Below, in pieces: positions 39,759-50,413 of a stretch of 64,000 nucleotides of DNA (positions are counted from its first letter, which is position 1; each line of letters begins with the position of its first letter). Source of the stretch: Luteimonas granuli. Its GTDB lineage: Bacteria; Pseudomonadota; Gammaproteobacteria; Xanthomonadales; Xanthomonadaceae. Location: positions 868,001 to 932,000 of the forward strand of contig NZ_CP042218.1 in the NCBI RefSeq assembly GCF_007795095.1, read 5' to 3'. Both the position numbers and the translations under genes were made by a program. The notes beneath the pieces were generated by a model that saw only the letters and a list, made by a program, of their open reading frames with translations, was not told where the DNA came from and did not search any database.

Positions 39759-41432
39759 TCACCTGGCTTCGTACACCGGCCGGCCGTCGACCCAGGTCGA
39801 TCGCACCTCGAGCTCGTCCAGCCGGTCGGCCGGCACCGCCAGCGGGTCCTGCCCGAGGATCACGAAGTCGGCACGCAGCCCTGGCGCCAGGCGTCCGGTC
39901 TCGTCATCGTCGAACGCCGACCAGGCCGCGCCCGCGGTGAACCCGTGCAGCGCCTCGGCCGCGGTCAGCACCTGGCCCGGCAGCCAGCCGCCCGGGGGCA
40001 GGCCGTGGACGTCCTGGCGTGTCACCGCAGCCAGCAGGCCGAGGCGCGGATCGGCGAATTCCACCGGGAAGTCCGAACCCAGCGCCAGCGGCACTCCGGC
40101 CTCGGCAAAGCTGCGCCAGGCGTAGGCACCGGCCAGGCGGGCCTCGCCGAGGCGATCGCCGGCCCAACCCATGTCCGAGGTCGCATGCGTGGGCTGCATC
40201 GAGGCCACCAGCCCCAGCCCGGCGAAGCGCGCGATGTCGCCCGGCGCCATCACCTGCGCATGTTCCACGCGCCAGCGGTGGTCGCCGGACGCTGCATCGC
40301 CGAGCACGCGTGCATAGGTGTCGAGCACGATGCGGTTGCCGCGGTCGCCGATGGCGTGCGTGGCCACCTGCAGGCCGCAACCCTGCGCGCGGCGCGCCGC
40401 GGCCTCGAAGTCCTCCTCCGTCTGCAGCAACAGGCCACGGTTGCCCGGGTCGTCGCTGTAGTCCTCGATCAGCGCCGCGCCACGGCTGCCCAGCGCGCCG
40501 TCGATCATCAGTTTCACACCGCGCATGTCGAGCCGGCCGGACGGGTGGCTGTAATGTCCGTCCCGGCAGAGATCGTCGATCAGGCTGCTGTCGCGCTGCG
40601 CATAGGCGCGCACGCGCAGGGTCAGCGCACCGCGGTCGGCGAAGCGTTTCATCACTTCCAGTCCACCGCGCCCGGTGCCCATGTCGTGCACGCCGGTCAG
40701 ACCGAGGGCGGCGACGTGGCGCAGCGCGCGTTCCATCGCCCGGTCCTGCCAGGCCGCGTCCGGCTCGGGCGCGGGCGCGTAGACGAGGCGCGCGGCGGTG
40801 TCGACGAAGACGCCGGTGGCCCTGCCGTCCTCGCGCAGGATCAGGCCGCCCTCGGGCTGCCAGTCGCCGGACAGGTCGCGCTCCACCGCGCGCATCGCCG
40901 CGCTGTTGGCCCAGGTGGCGTGGCCGTCGACGCGCTCCAGCACCACCGGTCGATCGGGGAAGGCGGCATCGAGCACGGCCGCGGTCGGGAAGGCCTTCTC
41001 CGGCCACAGGTTCTGGTCCCAGCCGCGGCCCATCAGCCAGGCATCCTCGGGAAGGTCGCGCGCGAAGGCCTGCAGGCGTTCGACGATCTCGCCGGTGCTG
41101 CGCGCGCCGACCAGGTCGGCCTGCATCAGCGCATGCCCGAGCCCGACCAGGTGCGCGTGCGCGTCGATCAGGCCGGGGACCACGGTGGCGTCGCCCGCGT
41201 CGATGCGCTCGGCGCCGGGATGGCGCACGGCCAGCTCGGCGGCATCACCGACGGCGACGATGCGCCCTTCCGCATCCCAGACCATGGCGGTGGCCACCGG
41301 CGTCGCCGCGTCGGAGGTGTGGATCCGCGCCGCGGTGAGCAGGCGCTCGCCGTCGGCCTGCGCGGCTCCGGCAAGGGCCAGCAGGATGCCGGCGACGAGG
41401 GGCAGGGAAGAAGCGGGAACGGTGCGGCGCAT
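39759..41432 (-). CDS. Exported amidohydrolase family protein (YtcJ-like)
   Basis: This is a metal-dependent hydrolase of the amidohydrolase superfamily, 557 residues with a signal peptide (SSLPLVAGILLALAGAAQAD). Metal-binding motifs are VVPGLIDAHAHLVGLGHAL, the probable carboxylated Lys region RGVKLMIDGALGSRGAAL, THAIGDRGNRIVLDTYARV, RVEHAQVMAPGDI and ALGSDFPVEFADPRLGLLAA. The build matches the YtcJ/imidazolonepropionase-like group; the substrate is unknown. The ATG at 41432 is the first to give a clean export signal. Confidence 0.88.
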   Translation of the reverse strand: MRRTVPASSLPLVAGILLALAGAAQADGERLLTAARIHTSDAATPVATAMVWDAEGRIVAVGDAAELAVRHPGAERIDAGDATVVPGLIDAHAHLVGLGHALMQADLVGARSTGEIVERLQAFARDLPEDAWLMGRGWDQNLWPEKAFPTAAVLDAAFPDRPVVLERVDGHATWANSAAMRAVERDLSGDWQPEGGLILREDGRATGVFVDTAARLVYAPAPEPDAAWQDRAMERALRHVAALGLTGVHDMGTGRGGLEVMKRFADRGALTLRVRAYAQRDSSLIDDLCRDGHYSHPSGRLDMRGVKLMIDGALGSRGAALIEDYSDDPGNRGLLLQTEEDFEAAARRAQGCGLQVATHAIGDRGNRIVLDTYARVLGDAASGDHRWRVEHAQVMAPGDIARFAGLGLVASMQPTHATSDMGWAGDRLGEARLAGAYAWRSFAEAGVPLALGSDFPVEFADPRLGLLAAVTRQDVHGLPPGGWLPGQVLTAAEALHGFTAGAAWSAFDDDETGRLAPGLRADFVILGQDPLAVPADRLDELEVRSTWVDGRPVYEAR

Positions 41433-41530
41433 GCGCGGACTCCAGTGGCGGACCGCGCGACTATGTCGGCGTTCGCGCTCCGGGGCAACGGCGGCGTGCC
41501 GCCGCGCCCCGGGAACGGCACGGCCGGGGA

Positions 41531-41965
41531 TCAGGCGAGCAGCTCGGCCTCGAGCGTGACCGGCACCGCCGACAACGCCTTCGACACCGGGCAGTTCTGC
41601 TTGGCGTCGTCGGCAATGGCGCGGAACTTCGCGGCGTCGATGCCCGGCACCTTCGCTCTGGTGAAGAGCCGGATCGCGCTCAGCGTGGGGCCACCCTCCA
41701 TCGACAGGTCGACCTCGGCGCGCGAATCGACCGCGTCGGCGGGATGCCCGGCCTCGGCCAGCGCATTCGCCAGCGCCATCGTGAAGCAGCCCGCGTGCGC
41801 GGCCGCGATCAGTTCTTCGGGGTTGGTGCCCTTCTCGTCGCCGAAGCGGCTGTTGAAGCCGTAGCGGGTGCCGTCCATCAGCCCGCTGGCCGGCGTGCTG
41901 ATGGTGCCACCGCCGGACTTGAGGTCGCCCTCCCAGTGCGCGGTGGCCTTGCGCGAGATGCCCAT
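41531..41965 (-). CDS. osmC: OsmC family peroxiredoxin-like protein
   Basis: This is a 144-residue OsmC/Ohr-family thiol peroxidase that reduces organic or hydrogen peroxide. The two redox cysteines are in ELIAAAHAGCFTMALANALA and DAKQNCPVSKALSAVPV. It starts MGISRKATAHWEGDLKSGGG, close to E. coli OsmC. It is divergent from the EF-G-like gene over 226 bases that hold no other gene; a C/G-rich palindrome-poor stretch with TAAGGT at about 42087 is the only promoter hint. Confidence 0.92.
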   Translation of the reverse strand: MGISRKATAHWEGDLKSGGGTISTPASGLMDGTRYGFNSRFGDEKGTNPEELIAAAHAGCFTMALANALAEAGHPADAVDSRAEVDLSMEGGPTLSAIRLFTRAKVPGIDAAKFRAIADDAKQNCPVSKALSAVPVTLEAELLA

Positions 41966-42191
41966 GTCGTTCGCTCCGTGGTCGTATCGGGCCGTCCATC
42001 CTGGGGCGGCGGCCGTGACGCGCGCGTGGCCCCCGGCGGTGCATTCCCGATGCTGCGTCGCAACGCGACGCCCCCGCGCAGCGCGCGCTAAGGTGCCCGT
42101 CCGCCATGACCGCCCGCCGCGCAGGCCCGGTCGCACGCATGCGACGGACAGCCATGACGTCCTTTCCGCCCAGCCAGGGAGAAACGGACCC

Positions 42192-44255
42192 ATGTCCCAC
42201 GCAACGCAAGACATCCGCAACGTGGCCCTGGCGGGCCATCCGGGCGCCGGCAAGACCACGCTGTTCGAAGCCCTGCTGCATGCCGGCGGCGCGATCCAGG
42301 CGGCAGGCAGCGTCGAGCGCGGCAACACCGTGTCCGACTTCGATCCCCAGGAGCGCGCCCGCGGCCACTCCATCGACGCGGCGATCGCCGGCATCGGACA
42401 TCGCGCCGCCGACGGCACTCGCATCCACGTCAACCTGCTCGATACGCCGGGCTATCCCGACTTCCGCGGAGTGGCGCTGTCGGCGCTGTCCGCCGTGGAA
42501 ACGGTCGCGGTGGTGGTGGATGCCGACGCCGGCGTCGGCCACGGCACCCGGAGGATCATGGAGCACGCCGCGCGCCGCGGCCTGTGCCGCGCGATCGTGG
42601 TCAACCGCATCGACGCCGATGGCGCCGACTGCGCGCGCCTGCTCGACGAACTGCGCGAGGAGTTCGGCCCGGAAGTGCTTCCGGTCAACCTGCCGGCCGA
42701 TGGCGGCACCCGCGTGGTCGACTGCTTCGCCGGCGACGGCGGCGACAGCGACCTCGGCCCGGTGGCGGACTGGCACCGGCGCATCCTCGACCAGGTGGTG
42801 GAGATCGAGGAGTCGGTGATGGAGCACTACCTCGACGGCGGCGAGGCCGCGCTCGGCCGCGGCGAGCTGCACGACGCCTTCGAGCGCTGCCTGCGCGAGG
42901 GCCACCTGGTGCCGGTCTGCTTCGTGTCGGCGCGCACCGGCGTCGGCGTGCGCGAGTTCCTCGACGTGGTCGCAGGCCTGCTGCCGCACCCGGGCGAGGC
43001 CAATCCGCCGCCGTTCCGGCGCGGCGCGGGCGACGCCGCGGAGCCGGTCGGATCGCGCCCCGATCCCGACGCCCACGTGATCGCCGACGTCTTCAAGATC
43101 GTCAACGATCCCTTCGTCGGCAAGCTGGGCGTGTTCCGGGTCCACCAGGGCACGGTGAAGCGCGACCAGCAGCTGTTCGTGGACGACGGCCGCAAGCCCT
43201 TCAAGGTCGCGCACCTGTACCGGATCCAGGGCAAGGACCACTTCGAGATCGACCGGGCCGTGCCCGGTGACATCGCCGCGGTGGCCAAGGTCGAGGACCT
43301 GCACTTCGACGCCGTCCTCCACGACAGCCACGACGAGGACCACATCCGCCTCGAGCCCATGGCCTATCCGCGGCCGATGTTCGGCCTGGCGGTCGAGGCC
43401 GGCAGCCGCGGCCAGGAGCAGAAGCTCGCCGCGGCGCTGCACAAGCTGGCCGAAGAGGATCCCTGCTTCCAGGTCGAGCACGACGCCGAGACCAACGAGA
43501 CCGTGGTGCGCGGCCTGTCCGAGCTGCACCTGCGCATCCAGCTCGAGCGCCTGCGCGAGCGCCACGGCGTCGAAGTGTCAACGCGGACGCCGCGCATCGC
43601 CTATCGCGAGACCGTCACCGCCGCCGCGGAGGGCCACCATCGCCACAAGAAGCAGACCGGCGGCGCGGGCCAGTTCGGCGAGGTCATGCTGCGCGTCGAA
43701 CCCCTGCCGCGGGGCGCCGGCTTCGAGTTCGTCGACGCGGTGAAGGGCGGCACCATCCCGGGGCAGTTCATCCCCGCGGTGGAGAAGGGCGTGCGCCAGG
43801 CCATGGCCGGCGGCGCGGTGGCCGGCCATCCGATCCAGGACGTGCGCGTGATCGTGCACGACGGCAAGCACCACCCCGTCGACAGCAAGGAAGTGGCGTT
43901 CACCACCGCCGCGCGGAAGGCCTTCCTGGACGCGGTGGCCAAGGCGTCGCCGACGGTGCTCGAACCGATCGTCGATCTGGTGGTGACCGCGCCCGAAGCG
44001 CACATGGGCGACATCAGCGGTGGCCTCGCGGGGCGCCGCGCACGCATCTCCGGCACCGATTCCGCGCGTGGCGGGAACATCGTGATCAAGGCCCAGGTGC
44101 CGCTGTCCGAGCTCGACGGCTACCCGGCGGAGCTGCAGTCGGTGACGGCCGGCCGCGGCCGTTACTCGCTGGATTTCAGCCACTACGAGCCCGTTCCGGC
44201 TCCGCTGCAGCGGCGGCTGGCGGAAGGCTGGCATCCCCGCCAGGACGACGAATAG
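42192..44255 (+). CDS. EF-G-like translational GTPase
   Basis: This is a 687-residue paralogue of elongation factor G. G1 is GHPGAGKTTL (about 15-24). The switch-I region reads QERARGHSIDAAIAGI, where EF-G has RGITI, so the key Thr is Ser. G3 is DTPGYPDFRG and G4 is NRID where EF-G has NKxD. Domains II to V follow, with YRETVTAAAEGHHRHKKQTG, GGTIPGQFIPAVEKGVRQAM and AHMGDISGGLAGRRARISGT, and EF-G domain IV loop features. Such 'EF-G-like' proteins occur beside true fusA in many bacteria; some act in ribosome recycling or stress. No ribosomal genes are nearby. The role here is not known. Confidence 0.88.
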   Translation: MSHATQDIRNVALAGHPGAGKTTLFEALLHAGGAIQAAGSVERGNTVSDFDPQERARGHSIDAAIAGIGHRAADGTRIHVNLLDTPGYPDFRGVALSALSAVETVAVVVDADAGVGHGTRRIMEHAARRGLCRAIVVNRIDADGADCARLLDELREEFGPEVLPVNLPADGGTRVVDCFAGDGGDSDLGPVADWHRRILDQVVEIEESVMEHYLDGGEAALGRGELHDAFERCLREGHLVPVCFVSARTGVGVREFLDVVAGLLPHPGEANPPPFRRGAGDAAEPVGSRPDPDAHVIADVFKIVNDPFVGKLGVFRVHQGTVKRDQQLFVDDGRKPFKVAHLYRIQGKDHFEIDRAVPGDIAAVAKVEDLHFDAVLHDSHDEDHIRLEPMAYPRPMFGLAVEAGSRGQEQKLAAALHKLAEEDPCFQVEHDAETNETVVRGLSELHLRIQLERLRERHGVEVSTRTPRIAYRETVTAAAEGHHRHKKQTGGAGQFGEVMLRVEPLPRGAGFEFVDAVKGGTIPGQFIPAVEKGVRQAMAGGAVAGHPIQDVRVIVHDGKHHPVDSKEVAFTTAARKAFLDAVAKASPTVLEPIVDLVVTAPEAHMGDISGGLAGRRARISGTDSARGGNIVIKAQVPLSELDGYPAELQSVTAGRGRYSLDFSHYEPVPAPLQRRLAEGWHPRQDDE

Positions 44256-44310
44256 CCCTTCCGCGACCGGCAGGGAACGAAAAAGTTGCGGGTTTCAAGC
44301 GTTTTCCCCT

Positions 44311-44339
44311 TGGCGCGGCCCCGGCCATGTCCTACATTG
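44311..44339 (+). promoter_or_regulatory. Probable promoter of the HU-type gene
   Basis: TTGGCG (44311-44316), 17 bases, then TACATT (44334-44339) gives near-consensus spacing and four of six matches in each box, about 60 bases before the ATG at 44398. The leader is AT-richer than its surroundings, as expected for a strongly expressed DNA-binding protein. Confidence 0.55.
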
Positions 44340-44397
44340 CGACTGCCGACGGGGTCGGCCGACTACCCATCTACCGATAAAACGGAATCACACACAC

Positions 44398-44787
44398 ATG
44401 GCGAAGAAAGCAACCAAGGCGGTTAAGAAGGCCGCCCCGAAGAAAGCCGCCGCTGCCAAGCCGGCCGCTCCGAAGCCGATCAAGGAAGCCCTCACCAAGT
44501 CGGGCCTGGTCGCGCACATCGCCGACTCCAGCGGCATTGCCGCCAAGGACGTCCGCGCCGTGCTCGCCTCGCTCGAGAACGCTGTGCACGCGTCGGTCAG
44601 CAAGAAGGGCGTCGGCAGCTTCACCCTGCCCGGCCTGCTGAAGATCACCTCGGTCAAGGTCGCCGCCAAGCCGAAGCGCAAGGGCATCAACCCGTTCACC
44701 AAGGAAGAGCAGTGGTTCGCCGCCAAGCCGGCCTCGGTGAAGGTCAAGGTGCGTCCGCTGAAGAAGCTCAAGGACGCCGCGGCCTGA
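44398..44787 (+). CDS. HU-type DNA-binding protein with histone H1-like Lys/Ala tail
   Basis: This is a 129-residue nucleoid protein. Residues about 1-28 are a Lys/Ala/Pro repeat tail (MAKKATKAVKKAAPKKAAAA), like the tails of histone H1 and of HupB-type or AlgP proteins. The rest is a HU/IHF fold: KEALTKSGLVAHIADSSGIA, then KDVRAVLASLENAVHASVSK, VGSFTLPGLLKITSVKVAAK and GINPFTKEEQWFAAKPASVK. It differs from canonical HU in the beta-arm (no RNPxTG; KGINPFT instead). It is monocistronic, with its own promoter and a strong terminator. Confidence 0.92.
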   Translation: MAKKATKAVKKAAPKKAAAAKPAAPKPIKEALTKSGLVAHIADSSGIAAKDVRAVLASLENAVHASVSKKGVGSFTLPGLLKITSVKVAAKPKRKGINPFTKEEQWFAAKPASVKVKVRPLKKLKDAAA

Positions 44788-44810
44788 CCGCACGTTCCAG
44801 GCTTCACCTG

Positions 44811-44842
44811 CTCGGGACGGCGAATGCCGTCCCGAGTCGTTT
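44811..44842 (+). terminator. Rho-independent terminator after the HU-type gene
   Basis: A perfect 11-base stem (CTCGGGACGGC / GCCGTCCCGAG) with a GAAT loop spans 44811-44836. TCGTTT follows. It lies 24 bases past the HU stop. Confidence 0.8.
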
Positions 44843-44969
44843 CAGGGGCGGTGAAACGCAGCGGCCGCGTGGCGTACCGGCCTGCGGGCCATCGCGGATC
44901 GACGCGCGCGTCGCGTGGCGCTAGGCTCTGGCCATCGCGCGGCACGCGGCCGCGCCTGACGGTGCCGGC

Positions 44970-45401
44970 ATGGACAAGCGCTTCTGGATCTGCGGGATCG
45001 TGGTGGGGGCGGCCGGCCTGCTCTTCGGCTTCCTGGTCCACGGACTGCTGCTGCGGGGCGAGTACCAGGCGCTTGCCGCGCTCTACCGCTCCCCGGAGCA
45101 GGCGAATGCGCAGGCCGCTTGGATCGTCCCCGCCTACCTGCTGCTCGGCCTGGCGATGACGTGGCTGTACCGGCGCATGCCCGCGAGTGATGGAATCGAC
45201 CTTGCCCGCGGCGCCCGCTTCGGCCTGGCGGTGGCGCTGGTCTCGTACGTGCCGGGACACATGCTCGCCTTCGTCGCCCAGCCGTTGCCGCTGTCCCTGA
45301 TGCTGCGCCAGGTGGCGCTCGACCTGGTGGCCATGGTGCTGCTCGGCATGCTGCTGGCATGGCTGCAGCCGCACCGGCGCGCGCTCGCCGCGCCGCCCTA
45401 G
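44970..45401 (+). CDS. Hypothetical four-helix membrane protein
   Basis: This is a 143-residue protein with four hydrophobic segments: WICGIVVGAAGLLFGFLVHG, AAWIVPAYLLLGLAMTWLYR, FGLAVALVSYVPGHMLAFVA and VALDLVAMVLLGMLLAWLQP. It resembles small uncharacterised inner-membrane proteins, but I recognise no named family. The stop TAG shares the palindrome CTAG (45398-45401) with the stop of the convergent DUF5916 gene. Confidence 0.7.
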   Translation: MDKRFWICGIVVGAAGLLFGFLVHGLLLRGEYQALAALYRSPEQANAQAAWIVPAYLLLGLAMTWLYRRMPASDGIDLARGARFGLAVALVSYVPGHMLAFVAQPLPLSLMLRQVALDLVAMVLLGMLLAWLQPHRRALAAPP

Positions 45402-47635
45402 AGCTCGAAGCGGTAGCTGAACTTGACCAGGAGCTGCTCGTCGTCGCGCAGGTCGAAGCTGTCGCGCAGCGCCGACGAAGGCGATTCCGAGAACGGCTTG
45501 TCGCGGTAGCCGCCACGCGCATAGACCACGTAGAGATAGGACAGGGGCGCGAGCTCGTAGCGGTAGCGCACCTGGAAGCCCAGGGTGCGCACGCTGAAAT
45601 CGTCCACCGGATCGTCGCTGGCGACCGCGCGGCCCGCGGGATCGACCCGCCAGGCCTGTCGCAGGCGCGCGTCGATGGCCAGGGCCTGCAGCTTGACCCG
45701 GAGCTCCTGGCGCTGACCGATGGCCCAATCCAGGCCGGTCGTGAACGCGACCTCCCGCCCGTCGAAGCTGCCGACCAGGTTGCCGCCCCGCCACAGCAAC
45801 CAGTCCGGGCGATGGATCGAGGATGCGCCGAGATGCACGCGCAGGGCGTCGCTCGCGAACCAGGTCGGCTGGATCTCCAGTGCATGGCCCAGACGTTCGT
45901 TGCCGGCCAGGCCATGGCTGAAGACCTGGGCGTAGAGGCCGTAGGCCCAGCGGCCCTTGCGCGGACGGCCGTATTCGAAGAACGCGCTGAAGTTCGACGG
46001 CAGGCGCAGCACTCCATGGCCGCGGGTCAGGCGATCGTCCACGCCGGAGCCGTTGAGGCTCAGCTGGGCGTACTCGTTGCTTCCGTCGCGCAGCTGGCTG
46101 CTGCGGCTCAGCCGGAACTCGTTGCGGATGCGCTGTCCGTGGTCGTTCCAGGTGGAGCTGGCGCGCACTCGCCAGTCCTTGGACGCATAGCGGGAGTCGT
46201 CCGGAAGATCGGTGAAACGCCGAGAGACCTGCCAGTGCCCGTAGTTGAGGTCGTTGCGCGAGAGGTAACCCATGTCGTTGATCTCCAGCGCGTCGCCGAA
46301 GTGCATGGCGATCCATTGCTGGCGCCAGCCATGGTCCATCTCGTAGTCGGCCCAGACGGTGGCGCCCAGGTCCTCGCTGTCGTCGCCGGCCTGCGCGATG
46401 CGGCTTCCGAACAGGCGGCTGCGGACGTTCCAGCGCGCGGTCGGGCGCCAGTTGTGGTCGACGCCGAGCACGGTCGCCTCGCGGTCCAGCCAGGGCCGCT
46501 CGACGCGGGTCAGCATCAAGCCCGCATTCTGCGTGGCGAAGTCGCGCACAAGGCGCAGGGCGGAGAAGCTGCGCCCGGCCTCGCCCGACTCCTCCGCGGC
46601 GAACAGGCCGTACTTCACGGCGCCGACGCTGCCATTGAGCTTGAGCGCGGCGTCGATGTCGCCGGAGCCGCGGCCGTCGTCGGCCGGACCGCCGATGCGG
46701 CGCGTGTACAGCAGCTGGCTGTAGTCGGATGGCGTGGTGAATTCGAACAGGCCCTGGTTCTCGGTGAAGAACGGACGCTTGTCGCTGATGAAGGTCTCGG
46801 TGGCGCTGAAATTCACCACCAGGTCGTCGCTCTCGACCTGGCCGAAGTCGGGATTGAGGGTGGCGGTCAGCTGGAACTGGCCGTTCGGCTTCCAGAACAG
46901 GTCGGCGCCCAACTTCCCGTCGCCCCGGCCGTCGACTTTGTCGTACAGGCCCGAGACGTAGGGCGTGACCGCGAGCAGCGACCGGCTGTACAGCGGCACC
47001 TCGAGCGGCGCGAAGTCGGACAGGAAACGCGGGCGCTGGAAGCTGGCCGTTGGCCAGGCCATCCGCTCGCCGGTGGAGCCCACCACCCGGTCGAGGTAGA
47101 CCTTCAGCGTGCGGGTGCCGCCGTCGCCACCGCGCATCGGCGCGATGTACCAGGGGATCAGCACCTCAACCGACCAGATGTCGCCCTCCTCGGACACGGC
47201 GTGGTGCCAGTGTCCGTCCCAGTCGCCGTTGAACTCGCTCTGGTTGGTGATCACGGCGTCGCTGACGCCGCCGGTCGAGGCGACCACGAAGTTGTAGCCC
47301 GTGCGGCCGTCGCCGTCGAAGTCGACCATGAGGTTGACGCGGTCGACCTGCTCGCTGAAATCGCGCTGCACGCGCTGGCGGGTGCGCGGCACCGCGGCCG
47401 GCTGGTGGTTGCGGAAGGCGACTGCCAGGCCTTCCGGGGTGGCCAGCACCCAGGCCTCGGTGGCGAGCGATCCCGGTTCGCCGGACAGCGGCTGGACCTT
47501 GCGGAAGTCGGTGACGTGGTGCGCCCCGGCCCACTCGGCAGGATCGATGCGGCCGTCGATCTCGACGGCCCAGGCGCCCGGCGCGGCCACGAGGGCGGCG
47601 ACGAGCGCAGTCTTGCGACAGCTTCGGATGGACAT
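45398..47635 (-). CDS. DUF5916 outer-membrane barrel protein with CBM9-like N-terminal domain
   Basis: This is a 745-residue exported protein. It has a signal (MSIRSCRKTALVAALVAAPG), then at about residues 25-210 a carbohydrate-binding CBM9-like module (IDGRIDPAEWAGAHHVTDFR, VNLMVDFDGDGRTGYNFVVA and WSVEVLIPWYI). The DUF5916 region follows (GADLFWKPNGQFQLTATLNP, then PDFGQVESDDLVVNFSATET, FFTENQGLFEF and DDGRGSGDIDAALKLNG), with a long stretch of alternating beta-strands ending in YRFEL, as in outer-membrane barrels. Function is unknown; it is often seen in Xanthomonadaceae and Bacteroidetes. The start at 47635 is chosen over 47689 because it begins the signal peptide. Confidence 0.85.
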   Translation of the reverse strand: MSIRSCRKTALVAALVAAPGAWAVEIDGRIDPAEWAGAHHVTDFRKVQPLSGEPGSLATEAWVLATPEGLAVAFRNHQPAAVPRTRQRVQRDFSEQVDRVNLMVDFDGDGRTGYNFVVASTGGVSDAVITNQSEFNGDWDGHWHHAVSEEGDIWSVEVLIPWYIAPMRGGDGGTRTLKVYLDRVVGSTGERMAWPTASFQRPRFLSDFAPLEVPLYSRSLLAVTPYVSGLYDKVDGRGDGKLGADLFWKPNGQFQLTATLNPDFGQVESDDLVVNFSATETFISDKRPFFTENQGLFEFTTPSDYSQLLYTRRIGGPADDGRGSGDIDAALKLNGSVGAVKYGLFAAEESGEAGRSFSALRLVRDFATQNAGLMLTRVERPWLDREATVLGVDHNWRPTARWNVRSRLFGSRIAQAGDDSEDLGATVWADYEMDHGWRQQWIAMHFGDALEINDMGYLSRNDLNYGHWQVSRRFTDLPDDSRYASKDWRVRASSTWNDHGQRIRNEFRLSRSSQLRDGSNEYAQLSLNGSGVDDRLTRGHGVLRLPSNFSAFFEYGRPRKGRWAYGLYAQVFSHGLAGNERLGHALEIQPTWFASDALRVHLGASSIHRPDWLLWRGGNLVGSFDGREVAFTTGLDWAIGQRQELRVKLQALAIDARLRQAWRVDPAGRAVASDDPVDDFSVRTLGFQVRYRYELAPLSYLYVVYARGGYRDKPFSESPSSALRDSFDLRDDEQLLVKFSYRFEL

Positions 47636-47773
47636 GGGGGTTCCGGTGGGGAGCATCCCGCTCCCGTTGGCGGGCACCCTAAGCTCCAAGGCACCGGGAA
47701 CCGACTGTCACAAGTCATGCGAACGATTCCGCGGCCGCGCGCATCGGTGCGCGGCCGGGAACGTCCGACGGCC

Positions 47774-48274
47774 TCAGCGCTTGGGCTGGAGCATGGTTCC
47801 CGTGCAATTGGCCGCGCCGCAACGGCAACCCCAGAGCTTCTTCAGCTTCGGCGTGTGGCGCTCGTCCAGGGTGATGCCGTAGTTGTAGGTCAGCTCCTCG
47901 CCCGGCTCGATGCGGCGCAGCGCCTCGATGAACACCTTGTCCTTGTGCGCACGGCCCTTGTCGTCCTCTTCCACGACGGCTTCGCAGTTGGGCGCGCAGC
48001 TGTGGTTGATCCAGCGTGCGACGCCGCCGCTGATGTTGGCGTCGATGACGTAGTCGTCGTTGAGCGTGAACAGGAAGGTGTGGCCGTTCTCCTCCAGGTC
48101 GCCGTAATCGGTGTCCACCTCGTCGTGGGTCCGCAGCGCGCCCTTGTAGCGCACGATGCGCTCGCCTTTCTCGATCGCCGCGGTTGCGAACACGCCGTTG
48201 CCGTGGATCTCCGACCGGCGGGCCTCGATCTTCTTCTTCTTCCTGCCCGTCTTGTCCTTGCTGCTCTTGGCCAT
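47774..48274 (-). CDS. SET-domain protein (putative protein lysine methyltransferase)
   Basis: This is a 166-residue bacterial SET protein. After a Lys-rich start ([20 protein letters not shown]) come the SET motifs [20 protein letters not shown] (SAM site), [14 protein letters not shown] and [12 protein letters not shown], and a post-SET zinc motif [14 protein letters not shown]. The full set of catalytic motifs suggests a live SAM-dependent lysine methyltransferase. The target is unknown; ribosomal or nucleoid proteins are possible, and a Lys-rich HU-type protein is encoded 3 kb away. I prefer the start at 48274 over 48334. It is divergent from the suf operon. Confidence 0.87.
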   Translation of the reverse strand: MAKSSKDKTGRKKKKIEARRSEIHGNGVFATAAIEKGERIVRYKGALRTHDEVDTDYGDLEENGHTFLFTLNDDYVIDANISGGVARWINHSCAPNCEAVVEEDDKGRAHKDKVFIEALRRIEPGEELTYNYGITLDERHTPKLKKLWGCRCGAANCTGTMLQPKR

Positions 48275-48365
48275 CGGTGGCGCGGTTCCGTTGCGAAAGC
48301 GGCCATTGTGGTGCATGCGCAGGGGATGTTCCATCGCGCCCCCGGCTGCGGCGCGGTCCCCCGGC

Positions 48366-48394
48366 TTGGACGGGGTCGCTGCAAATGGTACAAT
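48366..48394 (+). promoter_or_regulatory. Promoter of the suf operon
   Basis: TTGGAC (48366-48371), exactly 17 bases, then TACAAT (48389-48394) is close to the sigma-70 consensus (four and five of six). The start would be about 48401, some 23 bases before the regulator ATG at 48424. The promoter lies right before the Rrf2-type regulator gene, which probably controls it. Confidence 0.7.
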
Positions 48395-48423
48395 TTCGGT
48401 CCTCTTTAAGGCCCGCCGCCGCC

Positions 48424-48887
48424 ATGCTTCGCGTCACCCGCCTCACCGACTACGCCACCGTGGTGCTCACCGTGCTCGCCGCGGAGCCGGACCGCGTGCT
48501 GAGCGCGGTCGAACTGGCGGAGCGCGCGGGACTGGAGCCCCCGACGGTCAGCAAGGTGCTGAAGCCGCTGGCGCAGGCGGGGCTGCTGGAAGCCTTCCGC
48601 GGCGCGCATGGCGGCTATCGCCTGTCACGGCCGGCGCGGGAGATCAGCCTCATCGAGATCGTGGAGGCCATGGAAGGTCCGCTGGCGATGACCGAATGCA
48701 GCCTGGAGGACACCAGCTGCGGCATCGCCGACCAGTGCGGCGCGCGCGCCAACTGGCGCCGCATCAACGACATCGTCGCCGACGCCCTGCGCGGCGTCAG
48801 CCTGGCGCAGATGCTGGAGCCGCCCCTACCCGTTCCCGAGACCGGACCCGGCGCGCCAAAGCGCATCCCCGCCCGCCTCGCCACCGC

Positions 48888-48891
<4 letters not shown>
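48424..48891 (+). CDS. Rrf2-family Fe-S-sensing regulator of the suf operon
   Basis: This is a 155-residue winged-helix repressor of the Rrf2 family (SUF-system regulator, IscR-like). The DNA-binding part is [20 protein letters not shown], then [20 protein letters not shown] and [20 protein letters not shown]. Three cysteines for a [2Fe-2S] cluster are in [14 protein letters not shown] (about residues 97-110). By analogy it senses cluster supply and represses suf when clusters are plentiful. It is the first gene of the operon, and its stop overlaps the sufB ATG (ATGA). Confidence 0.93.
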
Positions 48892-50381
<1,490 letters not shown>

Positions 50382-50413
50382 TCGCCGCGACCGGCGCCGT
50401 GAGGGTGCCGGGT

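Noticed and set aside
39759..43565. A 1268-residue open frame on the minus strand spanning the amidohydrolase, OsmC and EF-G-like genes
   Set aside because: Only its 3' part is the real amidohydrolase. The rest is antisense to the EF-G-like gene and has the Arg/His/Gln-rich composition typical of shadow frames in very GC-rich DNA.
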